Assembly: GCA_035606695.1 (NCBI GenBank)
Contig: DATNEW010000034.1
Span: 62,001 to 126,000, forward strand
Direction: 5' to 3'
Origin: Gemmatimonadaceae bacterium
Lineage (GTDB): Bacteria > Gemmatimonadota > Gemmatimonadetes > Gemmatimonadales > Gemmatimonadaceae
Length of the DNA: 64,000 bases
How positions within the stretch are numbered: position 1 is the stretch's first letter; each line of letters opens with the position of its first letter. A program made the position numbers and the translations under genes. The notes under the pieces were generated by a model. It was not told the DNA's origin and made no database searches. It saw only the letters and a program-made list of their open reading frames with translations. Positions 51,863 to 61,559 of the stretch are shown here, one piece after another.

Positions 51863-52360
51863 ATGTCTGAACAAATTCTGATGAAAATCGGCGACGGCAC
51901 CACCGTGCCGGGCGAAAGCAAGACCAAGGATCACCTGAACGAGATCGAGCTGCTCTCGTTCAGCCACAACGTCGCCATGCCGATGACGGGCGATCCCAGC
52001 AACACCAAGCGCACGTCGGGCACGGCGATGGTCGGCGAATTCGTCATCACCAAACTGCTCGACAAGGCCACCCCGGTGCTCAACCAGAAGTGCTGTCAGG
52101 GCCAGGACTGCGGCGAAGTGACGGTGACCGTGTACCAGAATGACCAGGGCACGGTGATTCCGCTCATGGTGTACACCATGACGAACACGCTCGTCTCGAG
52201 CGTCTCGATCGGCGGCTCGGCCGGCGGCGGCATGCCGACGGAAACCGTCACGCTCAACTTCACGAAGCTCAAGTGGGACTACAAAGCCCAGAAGTCCGAG
52301 GGCGCGCAGGAAGGCACGGCGTCGGCCGTGTGGGATCTCGCCGCCAACGCCGCGGAGTGA
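51863..52360 (+). CDS. hcp: Hcp, T6SS inner-tube protein
   Basis: A 165-residue Hcp-family protein from ATG 51863 after a GAGG box. It has an NEIELLSFSHNVAMP segment, a central KLLDKATPVLNQKC and a VTLNFTKLKWDYKAQ end. Hcp hexamers stack into the tube fired by sheath contraction and carry small effectors. A pair of Cys (KCCQGQDC) is unusual. It has the longest gap before it in the cluster (101 bp), which could hold an internal promoter to boost its level. Confidence 0.93.
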   Translation: MSEQILMKIGDGTTVPGESKTKDHLNEIELLSFSHNVAMPMTGDPSNTKRTSGTAMVGEFVITKLLDKATPVLNQKCCQGQDCGEVTVTVYQNDQGTVIPLMVYTMTNTLVSSVSIGGSAGGGMPTETVTLNFTKLKWDYKAQKSEGAQEGTASAVWDLAANAAE

Positions 52361-52365
52361 GTCCC

Positions 52366-52833
52366 ATGTCGTCCGTCCCCACGTCGCGCGCCACGCGAGC
52401 ACCGCTGTTCGATCGGCTCATGGACGCCGACGCGGACGGACGGACGGATGTCGCACACGTCATTTCAGGGGCCGAGCTTCGCGCGTCACTGGCGCGCGAG
52501 CTCGCGTCTCTGCTCAACACCCGGATCGATCCGGCGATCGACGCGATCGATCCACGCGAACGGACGGTATTGGAGTACGGACTGCCTGACTTCACGGCGC
52601 TGGCCGCGCAGAGCAACGGCGACACCACGCGCCTCGCGCTCGCCGCACAGCGGGCCATCCTGGCCTTCGAGCCGCGCCTCGGGCGGCCCCGCGTCGACGT
52701 CATCGTCGAGCGGACGAAGCGAGACAGTGTTGCGTTCCTGGTGAGTGGCATGCTCGTCGTCAACGGCGTGGCCGAGCCGGTGACGTTCCCCGTCGAGCTC
52801 GGGGCATCGGGAGAGAACGGCGATGCCGGCTGA
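52366..52833 (+). CDS. tssE: TssE, T6SS baseplate (gp25-like)
   Basis: A 155-residue protein from ATG 52366, five bases after the hcp stop. The gpW/gp25 fold is seen in LARELASLLNTRI, a TVLEYGLPDFT motif (conserved EYGLPD) and RLGRPRVDVIVE. It nucleates sheath assembly at the baseplate. Overlaps tssF by 11 bp. Confidence 0.92.
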   Translation: MSSVPTSRATRAPLFDRLMDADADGRTDVAHVISGAELRASLARELASLLNTRIDPAIDAIDPRERTVLEYGLPDFTALAAQSNGDTTRLALAAQRAILAFEPRLGRPRVDVIVERTKRDSVAFLVSGMLVVNGVAEPVTFPVELGASGENGDAG

Positions 52834-54634
52834 CGCCAACGCCGAGCTGCTGCAGTACTACCGCGAGGAGCTGAGCTATCTCCGGCGGATGGGAACGGCG
52901 TTCGCGCACCGCTTCCCCGCCGTCGCCGCACGGCTGGAGCTGGGCCCGGACGTCGTGCCCGATCCGCACGTCGAGCGGCTCATCGAATCCTTCGCGTTCC
53001 TCACGGCGCGCATCCGCCGGAATCTCGATGCCTCGCTGCCCGAGATCACGACCGCGCTGTTAGAGTTGTTGTATCCGAATTTCGTCGCGCCGCTGCCGTC
53101 GATGTCCATCGCGCGCTTCGAGGTGGATCCCGACCAGGGCAAGCTGACGTCGGGCTACCTTCTGCCGAAGCACACGCCGGTCATCGCCGAGAGCACCGAC
53201 GGCGGACCCGCGCCGCGCGCCGTGCGCTTTCGCACCGGCTACGCGACGGCGCTCTGGCCCGTCGAAGTCGAGAGCGCCGCGTTCGAGGTTCCTGACCAAT
53301 TCGCGTTTCTCGACCGCGCGACCGACGTCGCCAGCGTGCTGCGCCTGCGGCTGCGCTGCACCGCCGGCGCGTTCCGCGATCTGGAGCTGCGCGATCTCCG
53401 CTTCTACATCAACGGCGATACCCGCGTCGTCAGCACGCTCTACGAGCTGATCTTCGCGCACGCGCGCGGCGTCGCCTTCGTGAGCGACGGGACTGTCGTG
53501 CGGCGGCCGGCAAGTGCGCTCAAGCCCGTCGGCTTCAACGTCGGCGAAGAACTGCTGCCCGTGTCGGCGCACGCGCATCCGGGATACTGCCTGCTGCAGG
53601 AGTATTTCGCCTTCCCCGCGAAGTTCAACTTCGTGGACGTCACCGACATCGATCCGACGATCGCCGGCGAGCGCCTCGACATTCTCGTGCTGCTCGATCG
53701 ACCGCCCGCCGAGCGGACGCCGATCGACGCCGACAGTTTCGTGCTCGGCTGCGCGCCGATCGTGAATCTCTTCATGAAGTCGGCCGAACCGGTGCGCATC
53801 GACCAGCTGCGGCCGGAATACCGCGTCGTCGCCGACCAGCGGCGCGAGCGCTCGACCGAGATTCACTCCATCCTCCGTGTCGCGTCGCAGGCGGACGGCG
53901 CCACCGAAGCGGTGCGCTTTCAGCCGTTCTTCTCGTTCCAGCATCACGCCGGCGCGCAGGCGCCGCGAGCCTTCTGGCACGCGCGGCGTGAAGCGAGCGC
54001 GCGCCCCGATCTTCCGGGCTCGGAGATGATGATCGCGCTCGTCGATCTCGACTTCAATCCCACGCATCCGGGCACGCAGTCGGTGTACGTGAGCGCGTTG
54101 TGCACCAATCGTCATCTTGCCGAACAATTGCCGACGGGCGCGAAGCTGCAGATCGAGCTCGCGGCGCCGGTCTCGCGCATCACCGCGCTCCACAAGCCCA
54201 CGCCGCAGCGCGACGTACCGCTCGGCGGCGCGAGTCACTGGAAGCTCGTGTCGCACCTGACGCTGAACCATCTGTCGCTCGAAGGACCGGATGGCATTCA
54301 CGCGCTGCGCGAGCTGTTGCGGCTGTATGCCGGCGACGATGCGCTCGCGCTGCGCCAGATCGGCGGGCTGCGCGCGATTCAGACCAATCGCATCATGCGC
54401 CGCGTCGGGCGCGACGCGTGGCGCGGCTTCTGTCGCGGTTTGTCGATCAGCGCGACGCTCGACGAGCAGGAGTTCCTGAGCACCAGCCCGTATCTCTTCG
54501 CCGCCGTGTTGAATCGGTTCCTCGGCACGTACGCCGCGGTCAATTCGTTCGTCCAGTTGCGCGTGCTGAGCGTGCAGCGTGAAGGAGTCTGGAAGGAATG
54601 GCCGCCGAGCGCGGGCGAACAGATCGTAGCGTAA
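52823..54634 (+). CDS. tssF: TssF, T6SS baseplate subunit
   Basis: A 603-residue protein of typical TssF length. Family opening LLQYYREELSYLRRMGTAFAHRFP, then VERLIESFAFLTARI, LLELLYPNFVAPLPSMSI and a C-terminal LNRFLGTYAAVNSFVQLRV. It forms the baseplate wedge with TssG and TssE. Overlaps tssG by 37 bp. Confidence 0.96.
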   Translation: MPADANAELLQYYREELSYLRRMGTAFAHRFPAVAARLELGPDVVPDPHVERLIESFAFLTARIRRNLDASLPEITTALLELLYPNFVAPLPSMSIARFEVDPDQGKLTSGYLLPKHTPVIAESTDGGPAPRAVRFRTGYATALWPVEVESAAFEVPDQFAFLDRATDVASVLRLRLRCTAGAFRDLELRDLRFYINGDTRVVSTLYELIFAHARGVAFVSDGTVVRRPASALKPVGFNVGEELLPVSAHAHPGYCLLQEYFAFPAKFNFVDVTDIDPTIAGERLDILVLLDRPPAERTPIDADSFVLGCAPIVNLFMKSAEPVRIDQLRPEYRVVADQRRERSTEIHSILRVASQADGATEAVRFQPFFSFQHHAGAQAPRAFWHARREASARPDLPGSEMMIALVDLDFNPTHPGTQSVYVSALCTNRHLAEQLPTGAKLQIELAAPVSRITALHKPTPQRDVPLGGASHWKLVSHLTLNHLSLEGPDGIHALRELLRLYAGDDALALRQIGGLRAIQTNRIMRRVGRDAWRGFCRGLSISATLDEQEFLSTSPYLFAAVLNRFLGTYAAVNSFVQLRVLSVQREGVWKEWPPSAGEQIVA

Positions 54635-55626
54635 TCGAGCGGCTCGAGTCCGAGCCGTATCGATTCGACTTCTATCAGGCCGTGTCGCTCCTCGAGCGCA
54701 TGCGGCCCGAAGCGCCGTCGGTGGCCGAAGGGGTCGACGCCGCTCGCGAAGCCGTGCGCTTTTCATCGGCGGCGGGCCTGGGCTTTCCGGCGAGCGAGAT
54801 CGCGAACGTCGAGCCGCCTGAGCGCACCGCGTCGCCGTGGCGCATGCGCGTGGCGTTTCTCGGATTGGGCGGCGTGCAGGGACCGCTGCCGGTCGCGTTC
54901 ACGGAGCGACTGCTCAGCCGCAAGTCGCGCGGCATCGCGCTGCGCGAGTTCCTCGACATCTTCCAGCATCGTCTCGTGTCGCTGATGTATCGCGTGCGGC
55001 GGCGGCATCGCATCGGCCTCGATGGCCGGCCGCCCGAGGGGAGCGCTGTCGCGCCGATGCTCGCGTCGATCGCGGGACTCGGCACCCCGCGGCTCCAGCG
55101 CCGGCTCGCGGTGGACGATCGCGCGCTGCTCCGCTACGCGACGCTCCTCGCGCAGCGCCCGCGCTCGGCGATCGGACTCGAGCGAATGCTCTCCAGCTAC
55201 TTCGGCGTGCCCGTGCGCGTACGGCAGTTCGTCGGCCGGTGGCGAGACATCGAAGAGAGCGATCTCACGCGCATCGGGTTCACGGGACAATGCCAGATCC
55301 TGGGCGAGAGCGCCGTGCTCGGCCGGCGGGTGTGGGATCAGCAAAGCACGGTCGTGCTGGTCGTTGGTCCGCTCGCTTACGATCGATATCGCGATTTCCT
55401 GCCCTCTGACGCCGGCACCGCCCTCAAGCCGCTCAAGCAGCTGGCGCGGTTGTATCTGGGACCGGAGATCGACGTGCACGTGGAGCTCGTGCTGCGCGCG
55501 CGCGAAACGCCGGGCATGATGTTCGACGACGGCGATCGGCCGATGCTGGGCTGGACGACATTCCTCGCGACGAGCCGCCCGCGCACGCAGAATCCCAACG
55601 TGGGCATCACTCGCGAGGCGAAGTGA
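54598..55626 (+). CDS. tssG: TssG, T6SS baseplate subunit
   Basis: A 342-residue protein from ATG 54598. Family features: RFDFYQAVSLLERM, RFSSAAGLGFPASEI, FLGLGGVQGPLP and LREFLDIFQHRLVSLMYR. It pairs with TssF. Its stop overlaps clpV (ATGA). Confidence 0.95.
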   Translation: MAAERGRTDRSVIERLESEPYRFDFYQAVSLLERMRPEAPSVAEGVDAAREAVRFSSAAGLGFPASEIANVEPPERTASPWRMRVAFLGLGGVQGPLPVAFTERLLSRKSRGIALREFLDIFQHRLVSLMYRVRRRHRIGLDGRPPEGSAVAPMLASIAGLGTPRLQRRLAVDDRALLRYATLLAQRPRSAIGLERMLSSYFGVPVRVRQFVGRWRDIEESDLTRIGFTGQCQILGESAVLGRRVWDQQSTVVLVVGPLAYDRYRDFLPSDAGTALKPLKQLARLYLGPEIDVHVELVLRARETPGMMFDDGDRPMLGWTTFLATSRPRTQNPNVGITREAK

Positions 55627-58364
55627 GCAACGATCTCTCGACGCTCGTCTCGAAGCTCAACGTGACGTGCCGCCGCGCGCTCGAGAGCGCCGCGTCGCTG
55701 TGCGTGAACCAGACGCACTACAACGTCGAGATTGAGCATTTGCTCATGAAGTTGCTCGAGGACGACGGCAGCGATCTGCTCGCCATCCTGCGGCACTTCG
55801 AGCTCGATCCCGGCGCCGTCGAAGGAGAGCTGACCACGGCGATGGAGCGCTTCAAACGCGGCAACGGCCGAACGCCGGCGTTGTCGCCGCATCTGACGCG
55901 GCTCATCGAAGGGGCGTGGCTGCAGTCGTCGCTCACCCTCGACGAAGGCGTGATCCGTTCGGGCGCCCTGATGCTCGCCTTTTCGACCGACGATTCGCTG
56001 CGCGCGCTCATCCTCGGCTCGTCGGTGACGCTGCTGCGCGTCCCCAGCGAAGCGCTGCGGACGCAAATCAAGACGATCATCGCGGGCACGAAGGAGAATG
56101 GCGCGCGACGCCGTGCCAGCGATGGCGGCCCCGGCGCAGCGCCGCCGCGCGAACGGCGGGGCGGCGGCAAGACACCCAATCTCGATCAGTACACCGTCGA
56201 TCTCACCGCACTCGCGCGCGACGGCGCGATCGACCCCGCGATCGGCCGCGACGCCGAGATTCGCCAGGTCGTCGACATTCTCCTGCGCCGGCGCCAGAAC
56301 AACCCGATTCTCACGGGCGAAGCCGGTGTCGGCAAGACCGCGGTCGTCGAAGGGTTTGCGGATCGCGTCGCCAAGGGCGACGTGCCGCCGATGTTGCGCA
56401 GCGCGTCGGTGCGCACGCTCGATCTCGGGTTGCTCCAGGCCGGCGCCGGGGTGAAGGGCGAGTTCGAGCATCGTCTCAAGAGCGTGATCGACGAAGTGAA
56501 AGCATCGCCGTCGCCGATCATCCTGTTCATCGACGAAGCGCACACCATCATCGGCGCGGGTGGACAAGCGGGTCAGGGCGACGCGGCGAATCTGCTCAAG
56601 CCCGCGCTCGCGCGCGGCGAGCTCCGCACCATCGCCGCGACAACGTGGGCCGAGTACAAGAAGTACATCGAGAAGGATCCGGCGCTCGCGCGACGCTTTC
56701 AGGTCGTGAAGGTCGAGGAGCCAAGCGAAGAGTCGGCCGTCGCGATGCTGCGCAGCGTGGCCGCGAAGCTCGAGCGGCATCACGGTGTGCGCATCATGGA
56801 CGAAGCGGTGCGCGACGCGGTGACGCTCTCGCACCGCTATCTCGCGGACCGCCGGCTGCCCGACAAGGCGATCAGCGTGCTGGACACGGCATGCGCGCGC
56901 GTGGCGATCGCGCAGAGCGGCACTCCACCCGCCGTCGAGGCCGCGCGCCGCGCCGTCGACGAACTGGCCGTCGAGCTGCGGATTGCGCGGCGCGACCAAC
57001 TGACCGATCACGGCGCGCACGTTCGCGTCGACGAACTGGCGCGCGAGCTCGGCACGGCCCGCGTGCAACTCGCCGAGCTCGAGGAGCGGTGGAAGGACGA
57101 GAGCACCGCCGTGTCCGAGATTCGCTCCGTGCACGAGCAGCTCGACGCGCTGCTGGCCAGCGATACGACGGACGAGCAGGAGCGCGAGCGGCTGAATCAC
57201 GTGCTCACGCGTCTCGAGCGCGGACTCGACGCCATTCAGGCGGACTTCCCCATGATTCCGACGAGCGTCGACTCGGAAGTCGTGGCATCGGTGATCTCGG
57301 GGTGGACGGGCATTCCCGTCGGCAAGATGATGACGGACGAGATTCACACGATTCTCACCCTGCGCGAACGGCTCGCCGAACGCGTCGTGGGACAACCCGC
57401 GGCACTCGACACGATCGCCAAGCGCATTCGTACGTATCGGGCGGGGCTCGACGATCCGGGCAAGCCCGTCGGCGTGTTCCTGCTCGTCGGCCCGAGCGGC
57501 GTGGGAAAGACCGAGACGGCGGTGACGCTCGCCGAAGTATTGTTCGGCGGCGAGCGCAATCTGATCACCGTCAACATGTCGGAGTTCCAGGAGCCGCACA
57601 CGGTGTCGTCGCTCAAGGGCGCGCCGCCGGGCTATGTCGGGTACGGCACGGGCGGCGTGTTGACCGAGGCCGTTCGGCGCCGGCCCTACAGCGTCGTGCT
57701 GCTGGACGAAGTCGAGAAGGCGCATCCGGACGTTCTCGAGCTCTTTTATCAGGTCTTTGATAAAGGAATCATGGAGGACGGCGAAGGCGTCGCGGTGGAC
57801 TTCAAGAACACCATCATTCTTCTCACGTCGAATGTCGGCGCCGACTCGATCATTCGCGCCTGCCACAGCTCCGTGGCTCGGCCGACGGCCGAGAGTCTCG
57901 CGGCGCTCATTCGCCCGGAGCTCATCGCGCGCTTCAAGCCCGCCCTGCTCGGTCGCATGGTCATCGTTCCCTACCTGCCGCTGCGCGACGCCGAGATTCG
58001 GGAGATCGTGAAGATCAAGCTGTCGAAGATCGAACGCCGCGTGCGCGAGCAGCACGGCGCGGCCTTCACGTTCACGCCGCAAGTGGTGGAGCTGATCACG
58101 CAGCGCTGCACCGAGGTCGATACCGGCGCGCGCAACGTCGACCACATCGTCACGCACACCATGCTGCCGGAATTGTCGGCACGCATGCTCGATCTCGTGG
58201 CGCGCGGCGACCGACTCGGCGCGGCGCACCTGGCCGTCGACGCGTCGAGCGCGTTCGTGTACGACCTGATGTCGGCGGACGGACTCGATACCGGTGAACC
58301 GCGCATGCCGCCGCTGCTCCCGTCGCCCCCGCCGCACCGTCCCACCGCCATCGAGCCCAGATGA
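55623..58364 (+). CDS. clpV: ClpV (TssH), T6SS sheath-recycling AAA+ ATPase
   Basis: A 913-residue AAA+ protein. The Clp N-domain binds the sheath (~1-160); Walker A1 GEAGVGKT (~230) with Walker B ILFIDEAHTIIG; a middle coiled coil (~430-530); Walker A2 GPSGVGKT (~622) with VVLLDEVEKAHP; C-terminal D2 small domain. A proline-rich tail ends the chain. It disassembles the contracted TssBC sheath. ATGA overlaps both tssG and vgrG, so it is T6SS ClpV, not ClpB. Confidence 0.97.
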   Translation: MSNDLSTLVSKLNVTCRRALESAASLCVNQTHYNVEIEHLLMKLLEDDGSDLLAILRHFELDPGAVEGELTTAMERFKRGNGRTPALSPHLTRLIEGAWLQSSLTLDEGVIRSGALMLAFSTDDSLRALILGSSVTLLRVPSEALRTQIKTIIAGTKENGARRRASDGGPGAAPPRERRGGGKTPNLDQYTVDLTALARDGAIDPAIGRDAEIRQVVDILLRRRQNNPILTGEAGVGKTAVVEGFADRVAKGDVPPMLRSASVRTLDLGLLQAGAGVKGEFEHRLKSVIDEVKASPSPIILFIDEAHTIIGAGGQAGQGDAANLLKPALARGELRTIAATTWAEYKKYIEKDPALARRFQVVKVEEPSEESAVAMLRSVAAKLERHHGVRIMDEAVRDAVTLSHRYLADRRLPDKAISVLDTACARVAIAQSGTPPAVEAARRAVDELAVELRIARRDQLTDHGAHVRVDELARELGTARVQLAELEERWKDESTAVSEIRSVHEQLDALLASDTTDEQERERLNHVLTRLERGLDAIQADFPMIPTSVDSEVVASVISGWTGIPVGKMMTDEIHTILTLRERLAERVVGQPAALDTIAKRIRTYRAGLDDPGKPVGVFLLVGPSGVGKTETAVTLAEVLFGGERNLITVNMSEFQEPHTVSSLKGAPPGYVGYGTGGVLTEAVRRRPYSVVLLDEVEKAHPDVLELFYQVFDKGIMEDGEGVAVDFKNTIILLTSNVGADSIIRACHSSVARPTAESLAALIRPELIARFKPALLGRMVIVPYLPLRDAEIREIVKIKLSKIERRVREQHGAAFTFTPQVVELITQRCTEVDTGARNVDHIVTHTMLPELSARMLDLVARGDRLGAAHLAVDASSAFVYDLMSADGLDTGEPRMPPLLPSPPPHRPTAIEPR

Positions 58365-60406
58365 CCGCTGTCGGCTTCACGCAAGCGAACACGTACCTGA
58401 GCATCTCGACGCCGCTGGGCGACGACGTGCTGCTTCTCCGCGCGCTTCGCGGGGAGGAGTCGCTCTCCGCGCCGTTTCATTTCTCGCTGGACATGGTGTC
58501 CGAGCAGAGCGATCTCGACTTCACGCAGATCGTGGGACAGGGCGTCACGATCTCGCTCACCGCGAGCGGCGGCACGACGCGCTACCTGCACGGGTTGATG
58601 ACGAAGTTCGTGCAGGCCGGCACGTCCAAGCGCTTCACGACGTACTTCGGCGAGATTCGCCCGTGGTTCTGGATGCTCAACCTCGCGTCGGACAATCGCA
58701 TCTTCCAGCAGAAGACCGTCATCGAGATCGCGACGACCATTTTCGGTGAGCTGAGCTACGCCGACTATCGCGACGCGACGACCGGAACGCACACCGCGCG
58801 CGACTACTGCGTGCAGTATGGCGAGACGGCCTTCGACTTCATCTCGCGGTTGTTCGAGGACGAAGGCATTCACTATTTCTTCGAGCACGCCGACGGCAAG
58901 CACACGATGGTGCTGGCCGACGACGCGGACGCGCACACCGCGCTCGCGGCGCCGACCGCGGTCAAGTACGTCACGTCGGACAAGGATCGCCAGACCGACG
59001 ACGTCATTCTGTCGTGCACGATCGAGCAGCAGGTGCTGCCGAACGCGTACAAGCTCGACGACTACGAGTTCACCACGCCGGCGACCGATCTCGCGGTGAG
59101 CGTGGACGCGGCCACGACCGGCTCGCTCAAACTGTACGACTATCCCGGCGGCTTCACGACGACGAGCGACGGCGAAGCGATCGGCAAGCTGCGCATCGAG
59201 TCGTACGAGGCGGACGCCAAGATCGTGCGCGGCGACAGCACGGTGCGCACGTTTGCGCCCGGCTACACGTTTTCGCTCACCGATCATCCGCGATCGGACG
59301 TCAACGCCACGTATCTGCTGCGCAGCGTCTCCCACTCGGCGACGATGCAGGAATACGGCAATCGATTCGAGGCCGCGCCGTCGGCGACCGTGTTTCGTCC
59401 CCGTCGCACCACGCCCAAGCCGCGCATCCATGGCTCGCAGACGGCGATCGTCGTCGGCAAGAGCGGCGAGGAGATCTGGACCGACTCGTACGGGCGCGTG
59501 AAAGTGCAGTTCTACTGGGATCAGAAGGGCACGAACGACGAGAACAGTTCGTGCTGGGTGCGCGTGGCGCAGGGGTGGGCCGGCAAGAGCTGGGGCACGC
59601 TGTTCACGCCGCGCATTGGTACAGAAGTCATCGTCAGCTTTCTGGACGGCGATCCCGATCGGCCGCTCGTGACCGGCACCGTCTACAACGCGACGCAGAC
59701 GGTCCCGTACACGTTGCCCGACGATCAGACCAAGAGCACGATCAAGACGCGCTCGTCGAAAACGGGCACGGCCGGCAACGAGATTCGCTTCGAGGACAAG
59801 AAGGACAGCGAGGAGCTCTATCTCCACGCGCAGAAAGACATGAAGACCGAAGTCGAGAACGATCGCACCGACACGGTGAAGAACAACGACACGCTGACGG
59901 TGACACAGGCGCGCAGCGTCACGGTGTCCGAGGGCGATGAGAGTTTGACGGTGTCGAAAGGCAAGCGCACGATGACCGTCACTGCGGGCGACGAGACGTA
60001 CACGGTCGGCGGCAAGCGCACCGTGAAGGTCACCGGTGACGAGACGCACACCGACGAAGCCAAGTTCACGCACAACGTGACCGGCGATTACACGCTCAAG
60101 GTGAACGGCAACCTGACGATCGAGGCCCAGGGCTCGATCTCGATCAAGTCGGGCACCACCTTCGCGAACGAAGCCGGAACCGCGCTGTCCAACAAGGCCG
60201 GCACCGACCTCTCGAACGAGGCGACGTCGGCGCTCAAGAACAAGGGCATGACGGTCGCCAACGAGGCGACGACCGAGCTGACCAACAAGGGCGTCTCGGT
60301 CACGAACGACGCGAGCGGGCAGCTGAACAACAAGGCGGGCGGGATGCAAAACGTCGAAGCGAGTGGTATTCTGGTGCTCAAGGGCTCACTCGTGAAGGTC
60401 AACTGA
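58361..60406 (+). CDS. vgrG: VgrG, T6SS spike protein
   Basis: A 681-residue spike. The gp27-like domain (~1-345), the gp5-like OB fold (~360-445: GKSGEEIWTDSYGRVKVQFYWD, WVRVAQGWAGKSWG) and a beta-helical needle (~480-680). The last ~70 residues are a near-regular short repeat with Asn-Glu-Ala/Asn-Lys steps (NEAGTALSNKAGTDL and so on). No enzymatic extension is fused. It is followed by a PAAR-like tip protein and a DUF4123 adaptor. Confidence 0.96.
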   Translation: MTAVGFTQANTYLSISTPLGDDVLLLRALRGEESLSAPFHFSLDMVSEQSDLDFTQIVGQGVTISLTASGGTTRYLHGLMTKFVQAGTSKRFTTYFGEIRPWFWMLNLASDNRIFQQKTVIEIATTIFGELSYADYRDATTGTHTARDYCVQYGETAFDFISRLFEDEGIHYFFEHADGKHTMVLADDADAHTALAAPTAVKYVTSDKDRQTDDVILSCTIEQQVLPNAYKLDDYEFTTPATDLAVSVDAATTGSLKLYDYPGGFTTTSDGEAIGKLRIESYEADAKIVRGDSTVRTFAPGYTFSLTDHPRSDVNATYLLRSVSHSATMQEYGNRFEAAPSATVFRPRRTTPKPRIHGSQTAIVVGKSGEEIWTDSYGRVKVQFYWDQKGTNDENSSCWVRVAQGWAGKSWGTLFTPRIGTEVIVSFLDGDPDRPLVTGTVYNATQTVPYTLPDDQTKSTIKTRSSKTGTAGNEIRFEDKKDSEELYLHAQKDMKTEVENDRTDTVKNNDTLTVTQARSVTVSEGDESLTVSKGKRTMTVTAGDETYTVGGKRTVKVTGDETHTDEAKFTHNVTGDYTLKVNGNLTIEAQGSISIKSGTTFANEAGTALSNKAGTDLSNEATSALKNKGMTVANEATTELTNKGVSVTNDASGQLNNKAGGMQNVEASGILVLKGSLVKVN

Positions 60407-60422
60407 GGCGCGGAGGGCCACC

Positions 60423-60815
60423 ATGGGTATGTGCGCGTGCATGTCGGCGCAGATTCAGTGCTCGTTCGGCGCGGCGCCGAGCGTGTTGACGGTCATCCCG
60501 AAAGGGCCGCCGGCGATGGCGAACAACCTGCTGGCGGCGACGATCATGGACAACATTCCCATGGCGAACATCGCGCCCTTCGGCATGTGCAACTCCGCGA
60601 GCAATCCCGTCGTCGCCGCGGCCACGGCGGCGGCGCTCGGCGCGATGACGCCGATGCCGTGCATTCCGGCGACCGTCGCGCCGTGGGCGCCCGGCTCGCC
60701 GACGGTGCTCATCGGCAACATGCCGGCGTTGAATGATTCGTCGAAGCTCAACTGCATGTGGGGCGGCGTGATCAGCATTCTGAATCCCGGTGCAACAACC
60801 GTTCAAGTTCCATAA
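60423..60815 (+). CDS. PAAR-like tip protein (DUF4150)
   Basis: A 130-residue protein of the DUF4150 PAAR-like family. It has the Cys/Met-rich opening MGMCACMSAQIQCSFG, PFGMCNSASNP, MPCIPATVAPW and LIGNMPALNDSSKLNCMWGG. Such proteins sharpen the VgrG spike, with Cys and His binding a metal. It carries no toxin domain, so effectors probably dock through the adaptor. It starts 16 bp after vgrG. Confidence 0.9.
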   Translation: MGMCACMSAQIQCSFGAAPSVLTVIPKGPPAMANNLLAATIMDNIPMANIAPFGMCNSASNPVVAAATAAALGAMTPMPCIPATVAPWAPGSPTVLIGNMPALNDSSKLNCMWGGVISILNPGATTVQVP

Positions 60816-60830
60816 TGTGAGTATGTGAAT

Positions 60831-61541
60831 ATGAAAATGCATACGTTCTTCCTCAGCGGCAAAGCCATCGCGATCGTCTCCGGCGCGCTCGGCGCCAGCG
60901 GCGCCCTGCTCTTCGTGGCGGGCGTGATGGTCGGCGCCCGCGTCCAGTTCGCCGCGCCACGCACGCCGGCGATCCCCCGCGTCGCGACGACGGCACCGGC
61001 CGGTCCCGCGGCGCCTGGAGCCCTCGGGCCCGTCGCGGCCGCGCCGCCGGCCGACGCATCGGCCGACACCACCGTCGCGCACGCGCCAGCCGCGAGTGCG
61101 GCACCGAGCGCGGCGTGGCCATTCAGCGAATCCGCCGACGTCGGTGCGGCGCCCGCTGTCGCGCCCGCACCGGCGCCGTCGTCGTCCGTGGGCACCCGCG
61201 CGTCGGTCGACCCGACACCGGTTGCCAGCACGCCAGTCATCTCGGCCGTGTCGTACGTGCACGATTCGCCCGCGCCAACGCGGCCCGCGCACGACACGGG
61301 GACATACCTCGTGCAAGTCGGCTCGTTCCGCGTCGAGCAGCACGCGCGCGATCTTGCCGCGCGCCTCACCGCCGCCGGCTATCACGCGACGATCACGCCG
61401 CGCGACGACGGCGGCCGCACGATTCACGTCGTGCGCATCGGCCGCTTCGCCGGCGCCAACGCCGCCGAGCGCATCGCGGCGAAGGTGGGCGAGGCGGAGC
61501 AGCTCGTGGCGTACGTGGTCGCCGCCGCGCCGCAGCACTAG
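60831..61541 (+). CDS. SPOR-domain inner-membrane protein
   Basis: A 236-residue protein from ATG 60831 (GTG 60825 and ATG 60837 also in frame). A cytoplasmic start, one TM (~12-34, AIVSGALGASGALLFVAGVMVG), a long Ala/Pro-rich periplasmic linker (~38-160) and a C-terminal SPOR domain (~160-232: GTYLVQVGSFRVEQHARDLAARL, HVVRIGRFAG). SPOR domains bind denuded peptidoglycan at division sites. It sits between the PAAR-like gene and the CxxC gene with 15- and 18-bp gaps, so it is a likely accessory part of this T6SS, perhaps its cell-wall anchor. Confidence 0.85.
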   Translation: MKMHTFFLSGKAIAIVSGALGASGALLFVAGVMVGARVQFAAPRTPAIPRVATTAPAGPAAPGALGPVAAAPPADASADTTVAHAPAASAAPSAAWPFSESADVGAAPAVAPAPAPSSSVGTRASVDPTPVASTPVISAVSYVHDSPAPTRPAHDTGTYLVQVGSFRVEQHARDLAARLTAAGYHATITPRDDGGRTIHVVRIGRFAGANAAERIAAKVGEAEQLVAYVVAAAPQH

Positions 61542-61559
61542 CACGAGAGCACACACCGC

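Noticed and set aside
55377-58337. A 986-codon open frame on the minus strand across clpV
   Set aside because: It is a shadow of clpV in GC-rich DNA: Arg/His-rich, no domain, and opposite to a gene with complete AAA+ motifs.
57971-60349. A 792-codon minus-strand frame across vgrG
   Set aside because: Same reason: GC-rich antisense frame opposite a complete VgrG.
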